Source: Pedobacter panaciterrae
GTDB taxonomy: Bacteria; Bacteroidota; Bacteroidia; Sphingobacteriales; Sphingobacteriaceae
Reading direction: 5' to 3'
Assembly (NCBI RefSeq): GCF_013204795.1
Contig: NZ_JABMKW010000008.1
Coordinates: forward strand, 1,054,001-1,118,000
Length of the DNA stretch: 64,000 bases
Part shown: positions 1 through 8,960 of the stretch, one piece after another
Layout of the letters: every line of letters begins with the position of its first letter
Position numbering within the stretch: position 1 is the first letter of the stretch
The notes under the pieces: generated by a model
The model's input: only the letters and a program-made list of their open reading frames with translations
What the model was told of the DNA's origin: nothing
Database searches by the model: none
Position numbers and translations under genes: made by a program

Positions 1-2
1 TG

Positions 3-1343
3 GTTAAAAAATACATCAACCAGCTTGCTAAATACAAAATGAATGTATTTCATTGGCATTTAACTGATGATCAGGGATGGAGGATAGAAATTAAAAGCTT
101 ACCACAACTTATTGAAGTAGGGGCCTGGCGTGCTCCAAGAATGGGTTTATGGTGGAAACGTGATCCACAAGGGGCAAATGAGGTTGCAGATTATGGAGGG
201 TATTATACCCAGGAAGATGTTAAGGAAATTGTTAAATATGCTCAGCAACGTTTTGTAACCATCCTGCCCGAAATTGATGTTCCCGGACACAGTTTAGCTG
301 CACTTGCTGCTTATCCGAACTTGTCATGCACAGGTGGGCCCTTTAAGGTAAATGTTGGCAATACCTTTTATGGTGTTGATGACAATGCATTATGTCCGGG
401 TAACGAGGAAAGTTTCGTGTTTATGGAAAAAGTATTGGGAGAAGTGGCAGCGCTTTTCCCCGGTCAGTATATCCATATTGGTGGTGACGAATGTTTTAAG
501 GGATTTTGGAAAGACTGCAAAAAATGCAAGAAAAGAATGAAGGACGAAAACCTGAAAACCCCGGAAGAACTGCAAAGTTATTTCATCAGGCGTATGGAAA
601 ACATCGTTAAGTCTAAAGGCAAAAAAATGATGGGGTGGGACGAAATTCTGGAAGGTGGATTGGCACCCGAAGCTACGGTAATGAGCTGGAGAGGAATGAA
701 AGGAGGCATCGAAGCAGCAAAAATGAATCACCATGTGATAATGACTCCTGCCGATAATTGTTATCTTGATCTTTATCAGGGAGACCCAGCTGCAGAACCA
801 CCAACTTATTCTATGCTTACCTTATCAAGTTGTTATAATTTTGAACCCATTCCGGCTGAAATACCTGATCCTTCACTGATATTAGGAGGTCAGGGCAATT
901 TGTGGACAGAATCTGTTCCGAATTACCGCCATGTAGAATACATGACCTGGCCCCGTGCCTTTGCCTTGGCTGAAGTTTTCTGGTCGCAAAAAGAAAACAA
1001 GGGATGGGATAGCTTTATCTCCCGTATGGAGCATAATCTTGAAAGGTATGATGTAGCAAATATCAACTATGCAAGAAGTGTGTATGATGCCACAATAAAA
1101 CCTTTAAAAGATACTGTTAATAAAACGCTGCGTATTGCATTAGCTACGGAGATAAAGAAATTAGACATCTATTATACGTTTGATAATACTTATCCGGATA
1201 ACTTCTCTCCAAAGTATACCGATACCCTTACAGTACCAAAAGGAGCAGATCATTTAAGGGTTTTAACTTACCTCGATAGCAAACCAATGGGTAAAATGAT
1301 TACTGTTAGTATAAAAGATCTGGAAAAGCGTACGGAAGAGTAA
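3..1343 (+). CDS. Beta-N-acetylhexosaminidase, GH20 (5' truncated)
   Basis: Hydrolyses terminal beta-linked GlcNAc/GalNAc, probably in the periplasm or at the surface. The reading frame is open from base 3, before the first ATG at 39, and residues preceding that ATG (VKKYINQLAKYK) fit the family, so the gene begins outside the window. Seen: the FHWHLTDDQGWR block at the start of the catalytic barrel, then HIGGDE, whose Asp-Glu pair (D150/E151 counted from the ATG at 39) is the family's substrate-assisted catalytic pair. A later LGGQGNLWTE segment and a short beta-rich C-terminal tail (about residues 350-434) resemble the CHB_HEX_C region. GH20 enzymes act through the substrate N-acetyl group (known for the family). 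The N-terminal signal and GH20b domain cannot be seen. miaE follows after 42 bases on the same strand and has no functional link. Confidence 0.93.
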   Translation, partial: VKKYINQLAKYKMNVFHWHLTDDQGWRIEIKSLPQLIEVGAWRAPRMGLWWKRDPQGANEVADYGGYYTQEDVKEIVKYAQQRFVTILPEIDVPGHSLAALAAYPNLSCTGGPFKVNVGNTFYGVDDNALCPGNEESFVFMEKVLGEVAALFPGQYIHIGGDECFKGFWKDCKKCKKRMKDENLKTPEELQSYFIRRMENIVKSKGKKMMGWDEILEGGLAPEATVMSWRGMKGGIEAAKMNHHVIMTPADNCYLDLYQGDPAAEPPTYSMLTLSSCYNFEPIPAEIPDPSLILGGQGNLWTESVPNYRHVEYMTWPRAFALAEVFWSQKENKGWDSFISRMEHNLERYDVANINYARSVYDATIKPLKDTVNKTLRIALATEIKKLDIYYTFDNTYPDNFSPKYTDTLTVPKGADHLRVLTYLDSKPMGKMITVSIKDLEKRTEE

Positions 1344-1385
1344 GCAAATCTTACTAATTTTGGCCTAAAGAAGATATTTATTACC

Positions 1386-1967
1386 ATGCTTGGATTAAAA
1401 TTATTGACGGACCCGCGGTGGGCAAACATTGCTGAATCGAATTTAGAAGAGATTTTGACTGACCATGCCTGGTGTGAACAAAAAGCAGCAACGAATGCCA
1501 TTACCCTGATCGCTAATAATTCAGAACATATGGATTTGGTGCAGGAATTAACAGCTATTGCTATTGAAGAAATGCAACATTTTAAGATGGTGGTTGATAT
1601 AATTGAGAAACGTGGGTATACACTTGGTCGTGAGCGTAAAGACGACTATGTTGGTCAATTGGTTAAATTCAGTCGAAGGGATGGAAGCAGAAACTCGGCT
1701 TTTATTGACCGTCTTTTATTTGCGGCGATGATTGAAGCCAGAAGTTGTGAGCGCTTCCGCGTACTGTCGCAAAACATCAAAGATGAAGAACTTGCAAAAT
1801 TCTATTATGACCTGATGGTGTCAGAAGCTGGCCACTACACTACTTTTCTGAACTTCGCCCGCAAATATTCCATTGATATTGATGTGGATAAAAGATGGAA
1901 AGAATGGCTTGAATTTGAAGGTGAGCTTATACAAAGTTTCGGCAATAAGGAAGCCATTCACGGCTAA
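1386..1967 (+). CDS. miaE: tRNA-(ms[2]io[6]A)-hydroxylase MiaE
   Basis: Non-haem diiron monooxygenase that hydroxylates the isopentenyl group of 2-methylthio-N6-isopentenyladenosine at tRNA position 37 in the cytoplasm. The 193 residues form a ferritin-like four-helix bundle. Visible ligand set: E31 (DHAWCEQKAA), E62 and H65 (EEMQHF), E117 (IEARSCERF), E147 and H150 (SEAGHY), two ExxH motifs as expected. Length matches the family (about 190-250 residues). It converges with a lipoprotein gene, with only 4 bases between the stops. No sign of decay. Confidence 0.93.
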   Translation: MLGLKLLTDPRWANIAESNLEEILTDHAWCEQKAATNAITLIANNSEHMDLVQELTAIAIEEMQHFKMVVDIIEKRGYTLGRERKDDYVGQLVKFSRRDGSRNSAFIDRLLFAAMIEARSCERFRVLSQNIKDEELAKFYYDLMVSEAGHYTTFLNFARKYSIDIDVDKRWKEWLEFEGELIQSFGNKEAIHG

Positions 1968-1971
1968 TTGT

Positions 1972-2403
1972 TTACTTTATCTTTTCAAACACAAACTTTG
2001 CGTCTTGATAATTGATTGGAACATTTTTTTTGAAGTAACGTATGTTCATATAAATTTCCATTGAACCTTCGCCCATAATTAACTTTCCGTCTTTTTTTAA
2101 CAGTGCTATGGGAGCCTTGTGCCATGTCTCAACTCCATAATGCTGAAAGCGATAAGTTCCCTTTAGTTCGTCTCCTTTTACAATTCCGGTTACATCACCG
2201 GAATCTTTATAGAGACCATGGTAATTTATTTCAAGCTGCCCGAAGAACTCCTTGTCAGTAATGTTTATTTTAAAAGTAGCAGTATCATCTTTACTTATAG
2301 CGCGATATAATGTTTTGGTGTTATCTTGTTCTACGCTAGTACTTGAACAACCGTATGTCGCGAAAGCGACAATTAAACATAGAATTTCTGCAAATTTCTT
2401 CAT
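1972..2403 (-). CDS. Hypothetical lipoprotein
   Basis: 143 residues of unknown function. An N-terminal hydrophobic stretch ends in a lipobox (ATYGC, C19), so it is probably exported and lipidated by SPII. The mature part is beta-rich and looks like a small lipocalin or NlpE-like fold (KFNITDKEFFGQLEINYHGLYKDSG..VTG), which is inference from pattern only. It stands alone, converging with miaE at its 3' end. Confidence 0.7.
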   Translation of the reverse strand: MKKFAEILCLIVAFATYGCSSTSVEQDNTKTLYRAISKDDTATFKINITDKEFFGQLEINYHGLYKDSGDVTGIVKGDELKGTYRFQHYGVETWHKAPIALLKKDGKLIMGEGSMEIYMNIRYFKKNVPINYQDAKFVFEKIK

Positions 2404-2545
2404 ATAATGATGAGTACCTTCAAATATATGCTAATTTTTATCTCCACATAAATTGATAAAGATTTTCTGATTAATGGATTATTAAGTAAATATTAACCAG
2501 ATTTAGTTTTTTTGCTTACAAGACCATAACCAAATAAAACCACGG

Positions 2546-4036
2546 ATGCGAAAAATTATTGCACTTATTTTTGTACTGTTTATCTGTACATCAATTTTTA
2601 ACATAACTCAGGCTCAGTTAACTACAACCGGTTTTTCAGGCGATAAAACTACCTGGAGGGGATTTGACCGATATGATTTTCTAATGGATACACTCAGCTT
2701 GGAAATAACTCCATTTAAAGCTGTTGAAAGTGAGGGTTTCGGGATTAATGTTGAGGTAAAAGGGAAGGTGCGCTGTCTGGTTGTTGTACCAAAAACTGCA
2801 GCCGCAGGAAATCCCTGGTCATGGAGAGGATTCTATTGGGATCATGAACCCCAGTCGGAAATCGAGTTGTTAAAAAAAGGTTTTTTTATAGGATACATTA
2901 ACTGCGATGCTGGCAGACAATGGGATGCATGGTATGCCTTTTTAACCAAGGAACATGGGTTTTCAAAAAAACCGGCCTTTGGTGGAATGAGTAGAGGAGC
3001 TATTAATGCCTATGCCTGGTCTGTAAATCACCCTGATCAGGTATCTTGTATTTATGGAGACAACGCTGCAATCATGCCAGAAAGTCTGGCAAAAATAGCA
3101 GAGCTTGCTAGACACGATGTTCCTTTATTAAGTATCTGCGGTTCCGAAGATTTTCTGTATGAAAAAAATACGCTGTCTATTGAAAATATTTATTTACAAA
3201 TGGGTGGGAGAATGACTGTTCTGGTTAAAGACGGGACAGCTCATCATCCGCACAGTCTGCGCAACCCAGGTCCTATTGTAGACTGGGTTGTTAAAAATGT
3301 TGCTAAAGCAGCGCCATTGCCAGATTTTATTGATGATGACTTCATCAAGTCTTATTACTATAATACTCAAAGCAGCTACCTGTATTTAAAAGAAGAAAAT
3401 ACATGGATGACCGCCAGAGGCCCCGGTTATACACCTTATTATGAGCAATATGAAGTTAAAGGAAAGAGCCGCTATGGGGTGTCTTCAATGATTATTATAG
3501 CACCTAATAAAGCCGCTGAAGGCAAACCATGGGTTTTTAGAAGTGATCGGATGGACAGAAATGCCCTGGTAGATCAGGCTTTGCTGGCTCAAGGATATCA
3601 TATTGTTATTACCCCGCTTACCGCACAATCAGGTGCAGTAATGGAACAGTGGGATGGGGTTTATAAAATGCTAACTGATCATGGATTCTCCAAGAAACCA
3701 ATATTAGAAGGATCAGGAGTTAATGCAGGGGAATGTTTTGCATGGGCAATGGAAAATCCGGAAAAAGTTTCTGCTATTTATGCTGTAAATCCGGTGATGC
3801 GCAGTTTGATGACCAAAAAGAATCTGTTCGATGGACTTAGTCTGATTGCAAAGGAAGCTGTGCCCTTGTTAATTGTTTCTGGAAGTCAGGACCCTTGGTT
3901 TAAGGAGCATACTAAGGTAATAGAACAACATTACAAGAAGCTTGGTGGGAAATTAAAAATTGTAATAAAAGAGGGGCAGGGGCATTTTATTACAATAGCG
4001 CCTGAGGTTATTGTGGCACAGATTACTAAATATTAG
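2546..4036 (+). CDS. Secreted tandem alpha/beta hydrolase, second repeat lacks nucleophile
   Basis: Signal peptide at residues 1-23 (cleavage after TQA). Two alpha/beta-hydrolase-like units of about 230 residues follow, related to each other in order and wording: KPAFGGMSRGAINAYAW at 142-158 against KPILEGSGVNAGECFAW at 384-400. In unit 1 S149 sits in a GxSxG-type elbow, with an acidic pair E201/D202 (CGSED) and His 233/234 as likely partners. In unit 2 the position matching S149 is G391, while D449 (SGSQD) and H480 (GQGH) remain. The fold resembles plant-glycan esterases or prolyl-oligopeptidase-like hydrolases of Bacteroidota. The substrate is unknown and no neighbour points to one. An inverted repeat spans the stop codon. 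Confidence 0.8.
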   Translation: MRKIIALIFVLFICTSIFNITQAQLTTTGFSGDKTTWRGFDRYDFLMDTLSLEITPFKAVESEGFGINVEVKGKVRCLVVVPKTAAAGNPWSWRGFYWDHEPQSEIELLKKGFFIGYINCDAGRQWDAWYAFLTKEHGFSKKPAFGGMSRGAINAYAWSVNHPDQVSCIYGDNAAIMPESLAKIAELARHDVPLLSICGSEDFLYEKNTLSIENIYLQMGGRMTVLVKDGTAHHPHSLRNPGPIVDWVVKNVAKAAPLPDFIDDDFIKSYYYNTQSSYLYLKEENTWMTARGPGYTPYYEQYEVKGKSRYGVSSMIIIAPNKAAEGKPWVFRSDRMDRNALVDQALLAQGYHIVITPLTAQSGAVMEQWDGVYKMLTDHGFSKKPILEGSGVNAGECFAWAMENPEKVSAIYAVNPVMRSLMTKKNLFDGLSLIAKEAVPLLIVSGSQDPWFKEHTKVIEQHYKKLGGKLKIVIKEGQGHFITIAPEVIVAQITKY

Positions 4037-4045
4037 TAATCTGTG
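4017..4045. terminator. Bidirectional hairpin spanning the stop codon
   Basis: Perfect 13-bp inverted repeat CACAGATTACTAA / TTAGTAATCTGTG with a 3-base loop. The TAG stop of the hydrolase gene (4034-4036) lies in the right arm. It sits between two convergent genes (stops at 4036 and 4051), so it probably ends transcription from both sides. There is no long T-run, so termination is inferred. Confidence 0.6.
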
Positions 4046-4050
4046 TATAA

Positions 4051-4410
4051 TTATTGATTTAGTTTTGCAATTGCGTCTTCCGAGCTGCCTACAAAATTTA
4101 CTTGTTTGCCTTTGTTGCTTTCGTAAATAAAGTCTTTCATACTTTTGCTTTGGTATTTACTGAAGTCACCAACAATAGCAAGGCGAACCCTGTAATTTGA
4201 GAATTTTTGAAGAATTTCTCCTGCAATACCTGTTTTCAGATCAAAGAACTCAGTACATATATTTTGTTCCTGAAGGATAATTCTATCAACATCCTGGTAG
4301 TATAAATCTGCCAGTAACTGTAATCCTTCTTCCGGATTCTTAATCAGGACTTTATCAGAGACGACCTCTGCAATTCTTATTTCTCCTGTTTGATGTATTT
4401 CTATATTCAT
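4051..4410 (-). CDS. DUF4180 family protein
   Basis: About 119 residues, cytoplasmic, no signal. The conserved block FDLKTGIAGEILQKFSNY followed by RVRLAIVGDFSKY and DFIYESNKGKQVNFV matches the DUF4180 family, which has an alpha/beta SpoIIAA/STAS-like appearance and no established function. The start is set at the ATG giving MNIEIHQ, where family members begin. An in-frame ATG 24 bases upstream (4434) would add MFESKEIQ. It lies downstream of two AraC genes on the same strand, with an 83-107 base gap. Confidence 0.75.
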   Translation of the reverse strand: MNIEIHQTGEIRIAEVVSDKVLIKNPEEGLQLLADLYYQDVDRIILQEQNICTEFFDLKTGIAGEILQKFSNYRVRLAIVGDFSKYQSKSMKDFIYESNKGKQVNFVGSSEDAIAKLNQ

Positions 4411-4517
4411 TTGGATCTCTTTTGACTCAAACATAAGAATATATACGGGTTTTTATTATAATGCTTTTGCTTTAATGATCTCAAGAAGCTGGTTTAACCG
4501 GTAAGCAATTGGCTTCT

Positions 4518-5408
4518 TTATAACCTGTTTTTCACAAAAACTTCTCCAGGTAATTGTCCAAATTGATTTTTGTAGATCGCAGCAAAGTATCCCGGTTTTA
4601 AATATCCAAGTTCATTGCCTACCTCATTTATTGTATTAAAATTTCCACTTTTCAAGAGCTCTTGTGCAAGGTTTAATTTTTCGCGAATAAAGAAACTGTT
4701 GGGGCTTTCCTTAAATATTCTCTTAAACAGCTTCTTATATTTAGAAATAGACATGCCGGCCATGTAAGCCAAAAAATCTATTCCGGGAAATGCTCCCAAA
4801 AGTTGCTCCATCAGATAAGTTTGAGTTTTGATGATCTGCGCAGTATCTAATTCAGAAAGTTTCCCTAATACCAGGTCATTTTCATTTATACGTTCTACCA
4901 GGTATGCAAAAACCTGCAATGAGGTTCCACGCAAAGAAAGTTCAAATGATGGGTCGTTATAATTTCGCGTTCTGAGTTTAAGAATACAAAGACGGGTGCG
5001 ACTGTCCATGTGGCTTGTAAAAACGATTGTGTTATTTTGCCCCATTTTAGGACCACCTGTAGATCCTAACAGATACTTTTGAAGCAGGGGTTTAGCTATG
5101 AGCAACCAGAATGAATACATTTTAAAAGAAGGGGTATAGCTGCTTTTTAATGTGGCATCGACCACAATCATTCCCAATTTCGAATGATAATTAACTTTGC
5201 TGTGGTTAATTTTTTGAATATCAATTTCATCGCTTAGATCATAATAGGCAATGTAAAAGTCTTCCGCATTTACTACTTGGTTTAGTTCAACACTTCTTTG
5301 CAAAGTAAAATCAACAACAAGGGCCATTAATCCGGGCATTACCTCCATAAAATAAGAACAGCCTTGAGCTATATCATGAGGAATTGATATTTGTTTTCCT
5401 GTTGCCAT
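4518..5408 (-). CDS. AraC-family regulator (second of a tandem pair)
   Basis: 296 residues. The C-terminal 90 residues hold the two helix-turn-helix units of AraC/XylS proteins (GMSISKYKKLFKRIFKESPNSFF, then TINEVGNELGYLKPGYFAAIYKNQFGQLP). The N-terminal 200 residues are not a recognisable cupin and carry no known effector site that I can name. The start codon overlaps the stop of the upstream paralogue by one base (TAATG), so translation is probably coupled. Close likeness of the FPGI..LA..A.MS..KYKKL segment in both genes points to an ancient tandem duplication. Confidence 0.85.
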   Translation of the reverse strand: MATGKQISIPHDIAQGCSYFMEVMPGLMALVVDFTLQRSVELNQVVNAEDFYIAYYDLSDEIDIQKINHSKVNYHSKLGMIVVDATLKSSYTPSFKMYSFWLLIAKPLLQKYLLGSTGGPKMGQNNTIVFTSHMDSRTRLCILKLRTRNYNDPSFELSLRGTSLQVFAYLVERINENDLVLGKLSELDTAQIIKTQTYLMEQLLGAFPGIDFLAYMAGMSISKYKKLFKRIFKESPNSFFIREKLNLAQELLKSGNFNTINEVGNELGYLKPGYFAAIYKNQFGQLPGEVFVKNRL

Positions 5409-6388
5409 TACAATGATGCTGCATATTCTTTAGGCGACATCCCAAAGTAGCTTTTAAATTGCTCTGATAAATGAGAGGTGCTTGTGAAATTCAATTTTTC
5501 GGCCAATTCTCTAATGGTATACTGTCCGGATCCAAGTAAATCTCTTGCAAGTTCAAGCTTGTTGTTTAGGAAGAAGGCATTAGGAGTTTGGCCGGTGATT
5601 TTTTTATATAGTTTCTTGTATTTTGTTGCCGACATATTTGCCTCAGCAGCTAACGAAGTTATTCCGGGGAAAATGCCCTCTTGTTTTTTAATTAGGCTTG
5701 TTTGTGAGTTTAATATCATTGCAAGATCTGTACGAAGAACTTTGCTAATCATTATTTCTCTTTTCATGATGTTATCCAGGCAATCTGCCAGCAAGTTGTA
5801 AGCCAAACCACTTAATAGGAGGTTGAAAGATATGCTTCCTGGAGTGCTTTTCCTGAACTCATTGATGATATGCCAACTGTTGCTACTCATATGGGCATAA
5901 TGCAGAAGGGTATTTTGCTTCTGATCAAAAACTCTGTTTAGTACCTCATCAAGGATACCTGTTTTGGATAGATATTCTCTTAGAATATGCTTCTTTAAGA
6001 AAAGTGAAATGCCGTACGATTTACTTCCGGACTTTATTACAAAATCTATATCAAGTTGACTATCTGTAATCGCCAGATTGTAATTCCATCGCCCCACCGA
6101 CCGTGAAATATCATCCATAACGTGAACCAGATCTCCTTCAGTAAGATTGAAATATATTCCTGCAAAATCATTTTTAATATTCCTGACTTTGTACAACACA
6201 TCCTGATGATAAATCACATCTACCAGCATAACCGTAATGTTTTCGCTTATTTGAAGCGTATAATAAGTGCCCGTTAATATATCATCAGGAACAATGATAA
6301 AATTGCCGCGTACAAATCCGCCAAGGTTAACGGCCAATTCTTCAACCCAATCTGTCTCAACTCCAAAGCGATAAATTACTTCTTTCAT
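5408..6388 (-). CDS. AraC-family regulator (first of a tandem pair)
   Basis: 326 residues with an AraC-type C-terminus: NMSATKYKKLYKKITGQTPNAFFLNNKLELARDLL and IRELAEKLNFTSTSHLSEQFKSYFGMSPKEY, the second helix-turn-helix close to the family consensus. The N-terminus is a long unassigned sensor-like region. It shares architecture and sequence with the gene that overlaps its 3' end, and the two form one operon. No obvious target operon is adjacent. Confidence 0.85.
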   Translation of the reverse strand: MKEVIYRFGVETDWVEELAVNLGGFVRGNFIIVPDDILTGTYYTLQISENITVMLVDVIYHQDVLYKVRNIKNDFAGIYFNLTEGDLVHVMDDISRSVGRWNYNLAITDSQLDIDFVIKSGSKSYGISLFLKKHILREYLSKTGILDEVLNRVFDQKQNTLLHYAHMSSNSWHIINEFRKSTPGSISFNLLLSGLAYNLLADCLDNIMKREIMISKVLRTDLAMILNSQTSLIKKQEGIFPGITSLAAEANMSATKYKKLYKKITGQTPNAFFLNNKLELARDLLGSGQYTIRELAEKLNFTSTSHLSEQFKSYFGMSPKEYAASL

Positions 6389-6516
6389 ACTAAAATGAAC
6401 AAGTATGGGGAGCTATCTCGTTAATTATTGTGCATTTTTTTCTTAATTTCATAAAAAAATGTCCTCATCGGGTATTTTTAAACCTTATTTTGGCTCTTAT
6501 TTGTTGTTGGTGGCGC

Positions 6517-6524
6517 TAATTTTG
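6517..6524 (+). promoter_or_regulatory. Possible -7 element (TAATTTTG)
   Basis: Exact match to the Bacteroidota -7 consensus TAnnTTTG, 38 bases before the ATG at 6563. No TTG sits at the usual distance upstream (TTTG at 6500-6503 is too close, TTTG at 6489-6492 slightly too far), so this is only a candidate. Confidence 0.35.
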
Positions 6525-6562
6525 CGAAATAATTTGATATCCTTATCAAATTTATCAAAGTA

Positions 6563-6865
6563 ATGGGGGTTAATGTACAGGGTAAAGAAGTATTTTTGTT
6601 AGAATGTGGGTCCGATAGGCATGTCGGGCTGCATTCTGAGCAATTGGTAATTGAGGTAATAGATATAATGCTTAAGCAGGAGCTATATACAATGCCTGTT
6701 TTTTATAATAAAAAATACATTGGAGTTGTTCGGTTTAAAGATCTTATCAGTTTTCTTACCCACGAAGAGCGAGAAGAAAACCTTATTTTTCATAAATTGA
6801 ATTACAGCATAGAAAGTGTTATGATCATGCTGACAGAAAGAGGCGAACTGGCATACACAGCTTAA
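6563..6865 (+). CDS. Small protein with a CBS-like half
   Basis: 100 residues, no signal peptide. The segment TMPVFYNKKYIGVVRFKDLISFL (about residues 43-65) has the strand-strand-helix pattern of one CBS motif, and the preceding helix (LVIEVIDIMLKQELY) fits the usual lead-in. One CBS motif alone would need to dimerise to bind a nucleotide, so ligand binding is inference. It precedes the LtaS-like gene by 55 bases on the same strand, and a separate TACCTTTG element lies between them. Confidence 0.6.
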   Translation: MGVNVQGKEVFLLECGSDRHVGLHSEQLVIEVIDIMLKQELYTMPVFYNKKYIGVVRFKDLISFLTHEEREENLIFHKLNYSIESVMIMLTERGELAYTA

Positions 6866-6892
6866 GTTCAGAATTCAAACAGAATTCCAATC

Positions 6893-6900
6893 TACCTTTG
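6893..6900 (+). promoter_or_regulatory. Possible -7 element (TACCTTTG)
   Basis: Exact TAnnTTTG match 20 bases before the ATG at 6921, predicting a very short leader for the sulfatase-fold gene. No clear -33 TTG was found. Confidence 0.4.
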
Positions 6901-6920
6901 CTTTTTATATAAAATTTTAT

Positions 6921-8873
6921 ATGATAAGTAAACTATTTAAGGGCAGATATAGCGTCTTATTTTCTTTTTTAGCCATTTTTGTTTTTATCTCCTTCCTGAT
7001 CCGTACTGTTTTGTTTATTGATTCGATTGGCAAAACGGACTTTTCATTCTTAGGTGTATTAAGAATTTACCTGCTCGGTTTTGTTTATGATTTTGGAGTA
7101 GGTCTCTTTTTAACCACTTTGTACAGCTTATATTTACTTATACTTCCAGATAGATGGTCGGCTTCAATTGCAAATAAGATCATTACTTATGTGGCTCTTT
7201 TTATAATCCTTCTTATCTCTTTCTTTTCATTTTTTGCTGAACTTACTTTCTGGCAAGAGTTTGAAAGCAGGTTCAACTTCATTGCTGTGGATTATCTTGT
7301 TTATACTTATGAAGTCATCAACAACATAAATGAATCATATCCGCTGCCATTATTAATTGGTGGAGTATTGGTAATGGTGTTATTGGTAATGTGGCTTTTT
7401 GCAAAGAAGAGGATTTTTAAAAATGTTTTCCAATCTGTTGTCGCATTTAAGAGTAGGGCAGTTATAACCGGGATTTTGCTTGTTATTACGTCATTATATG
7501 CCTTTTTCCTAACAAATTCCTTTGCCGAATCAAGTACCAACCGATACGAAAATGAACTATCAAAAGCAGGTATTTATTCCATTTTTGCAGCGTTTAAAAA
7601 CAACGAGTTAAATTATAACCATTTTTATGCTTTACTCCCTTTAAATGAGGCGTTTGGTATAATGAGAAGTGAGCTAAAGGATCAGCAGAGCACTTTTGTA
7701 AATGATGGAAACTCAATTAAAAGGAATATCCAAAACGGTGGTCAGGTTTATAAACCAAACGTAATCATGATTACTGTTGAAAGCCTAAGTGCCAGTTTTC
7801 TTGCGCATTTTGGCAATACACAGAAACTAACACCCGTACTTGATTCTCTTGCCGATAAGAATCTAATGTTTACAAATATGTATGCAACAGGTACCCGTAC
7901 AGTTAGAGGTATGGAAGCGCTAAGCTTATCCATACCTCCAACGCCTGGTAGCAGTATTGTAAGAAGACAGGGAAATGAAAACCTGACAACCGTGGGCCAT
8001 ATCTTTGAAAAAGAGGGATACACCAGGACATTCTATTATGGCGGGGATGGCTACTTCGACAATATGAACGAATATTTTGGCAGTAACGGCTTTAACATTA
8101 CAGACAGGGGAAGAAATATCAAAATTGGAGATAGTTATTTGACAAAAAGAACGATCATTCAGGATGATCAGATTCATTTTGAAAATGCCTGGGGAGTTTC
8201 GGACGGAGATCTTTTTGATGCAGTTATAAGGGGCTCAGATGCCGATGATAAGGCAGGGAAGCCATTTTACAGTTTTGTAATGACAACCTCAAATCATAGG
8301 CCTTTTACCTTTCCAGCGGGAAAAGTAGATATGAAACAAGGCAATAGGGAAGGTGCAGTTCGTTACACAGATTATGCCATTGCAACATTCCTTAAAAATA
8401 TTGAAAAGAAAGCATGGTATAAGAATACGATTGTGATAATAGTGGCGGATCACTGTGCCGCCAGTGCCGGAAAGAATGAAATTGATATCGACAAATACCA
8501 CATTCCGTGCATCGTTTTAAATTTACCGGTAAAGGGCAAAATGGTAATAGATAAGCTTTGTTCACAAATTGATCTTTATCCAACATTGTTTAGCCTTTTG
8601 GGATGGAATTATGAAAGCAACCTGTATGGTCAGAATGTATTAAATCCGACCTATCAGCCCCGAGCAGTTTTAGGTACTTATCAGAAACTAGCTTATTTAA
8701 AGAAGGATAGTTTGGTCATATTAGGTCCTCATAAGGTTACAGAAACCTTTTTGTATCGCAAATCAAGTAATGAGCAAATCCCTAATAAGCTGTCTAAAAC
8801 CGTAATAGATCAGGCAATAGCAAATTACCAAACTGCTTACGACTTGTTTAAAAACGGCGGATTGCATCAGTAA
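6921..8873 (+). CDS. LTA synthase-family membrane phosphotransferase/sulfatase-fold protein
   Basis: 650 residues: about five N-terminal membrane segments (roughly 1-215), then a large extracytoplasmic alkaline-phosphatase/sulfatase-fold domain. Likely metal and active-site residues are E287 (ITVESLS), T327 in GTRTVRG (nucleophile position of LtaS-type enzymes), D/H near VSDGDLFD, and D510/H511 (VIIVADHC). Family members transfer phosphoglycerol or phosphoethanolamine to surface glycans or lipids. A Gram-negative host makes no lipoteichoic acid, so the acceptor is probably a periplasmic glycan or LPS component (inference). An acyltransferase gene follows after 87 bases, which may indicate envelope-lipid work. 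Confidence 0.85.
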   Translation: MISKLFKGRYSVLFSFLAIFVFISFLIRTVLFIDSIGKTDFSFLGVLRIYLLGFVYDFGVGLFLTTLYSLYLLILPDRWSASIANKIITYVALFIILLISFFSFFAELTFWQEFESRFNFIAVDYLVYTYEVINNINESYPLPLLIGGVLVMVLLVMWLFAKKRIFKNVFQSVVAFKSRAVITGILLVITSLYAFFLTNSFAESSTNRYENELSKAGIYSIFAAFKNNELNYNHFYALLPLNEAFGIMRSELKDQQSTFVNDGNSIKRNIQNGGQVYKPNVIMITVESLSASFLAHFGNTQKLTPVLDSLADKNLMFTNMYATGTRTVRGMEALSLSIPPTPGSSIVRRQGNENLTTVGHIFEKEGYTRTFYYGGDGYFDNMNEYFGSNGFNITDRGRNIKIGDSYLTKRTIIQDDQIHFENAWGVSDGDLFDAVIRGSDADDKAGKPFYSFVMTTSNHRPFTFPAGKVDMKQGNREGAVRYTDYAIATFLKNIEKKAWYKNTIVIIVADHCAASAGKNEIDIDKYHIPCIVLNLPVKGKMVIDKLCSQIDLYPTLFSLLGWNYESNLYGQNVLNPTYQPRAVLGTYQKLAYLKKDSLVILGPHKVTETFLYRKSSNEQIPNKLSKTVIDQAIANYQTAYDLFKNGGLHQ

Positions 8874-8935
8874 CAGGGGCTTTAAAAAAAATAGTAATCT
8901 AACATTTTTATGGCAAAACCTTTTGGTTAAGCTTT

Positions 8936-8943
8936 TAATTTTG
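8936..8943 (+). promoter_or_regulatory. Possible -7 element (TAATTTTG)
   Basis: TAnnTTTG match 17 bases before the ATG at 8961. If used, the acyltransferase gene has its own promoter with a short leader. No well-spaced -33 element was seen. Confidence 0.35.
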
Positions 8944-8960
8944 TAGAAAATCATTGTAGT

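Noticed and set aside
390..734. Long minus-strand open frame inside the GH20 gene
   Set aside because: It is a shadow of the GH20 coding frame, with no signal, domain or promoter of its own.
8913..8925. TTTTGG as a -33 element before the acyltransferase gene
   Set aside because: The distance to TAATTTTG is only about 10 bases, too short for the known Bacteroidota promoter spacing of about 19-21.
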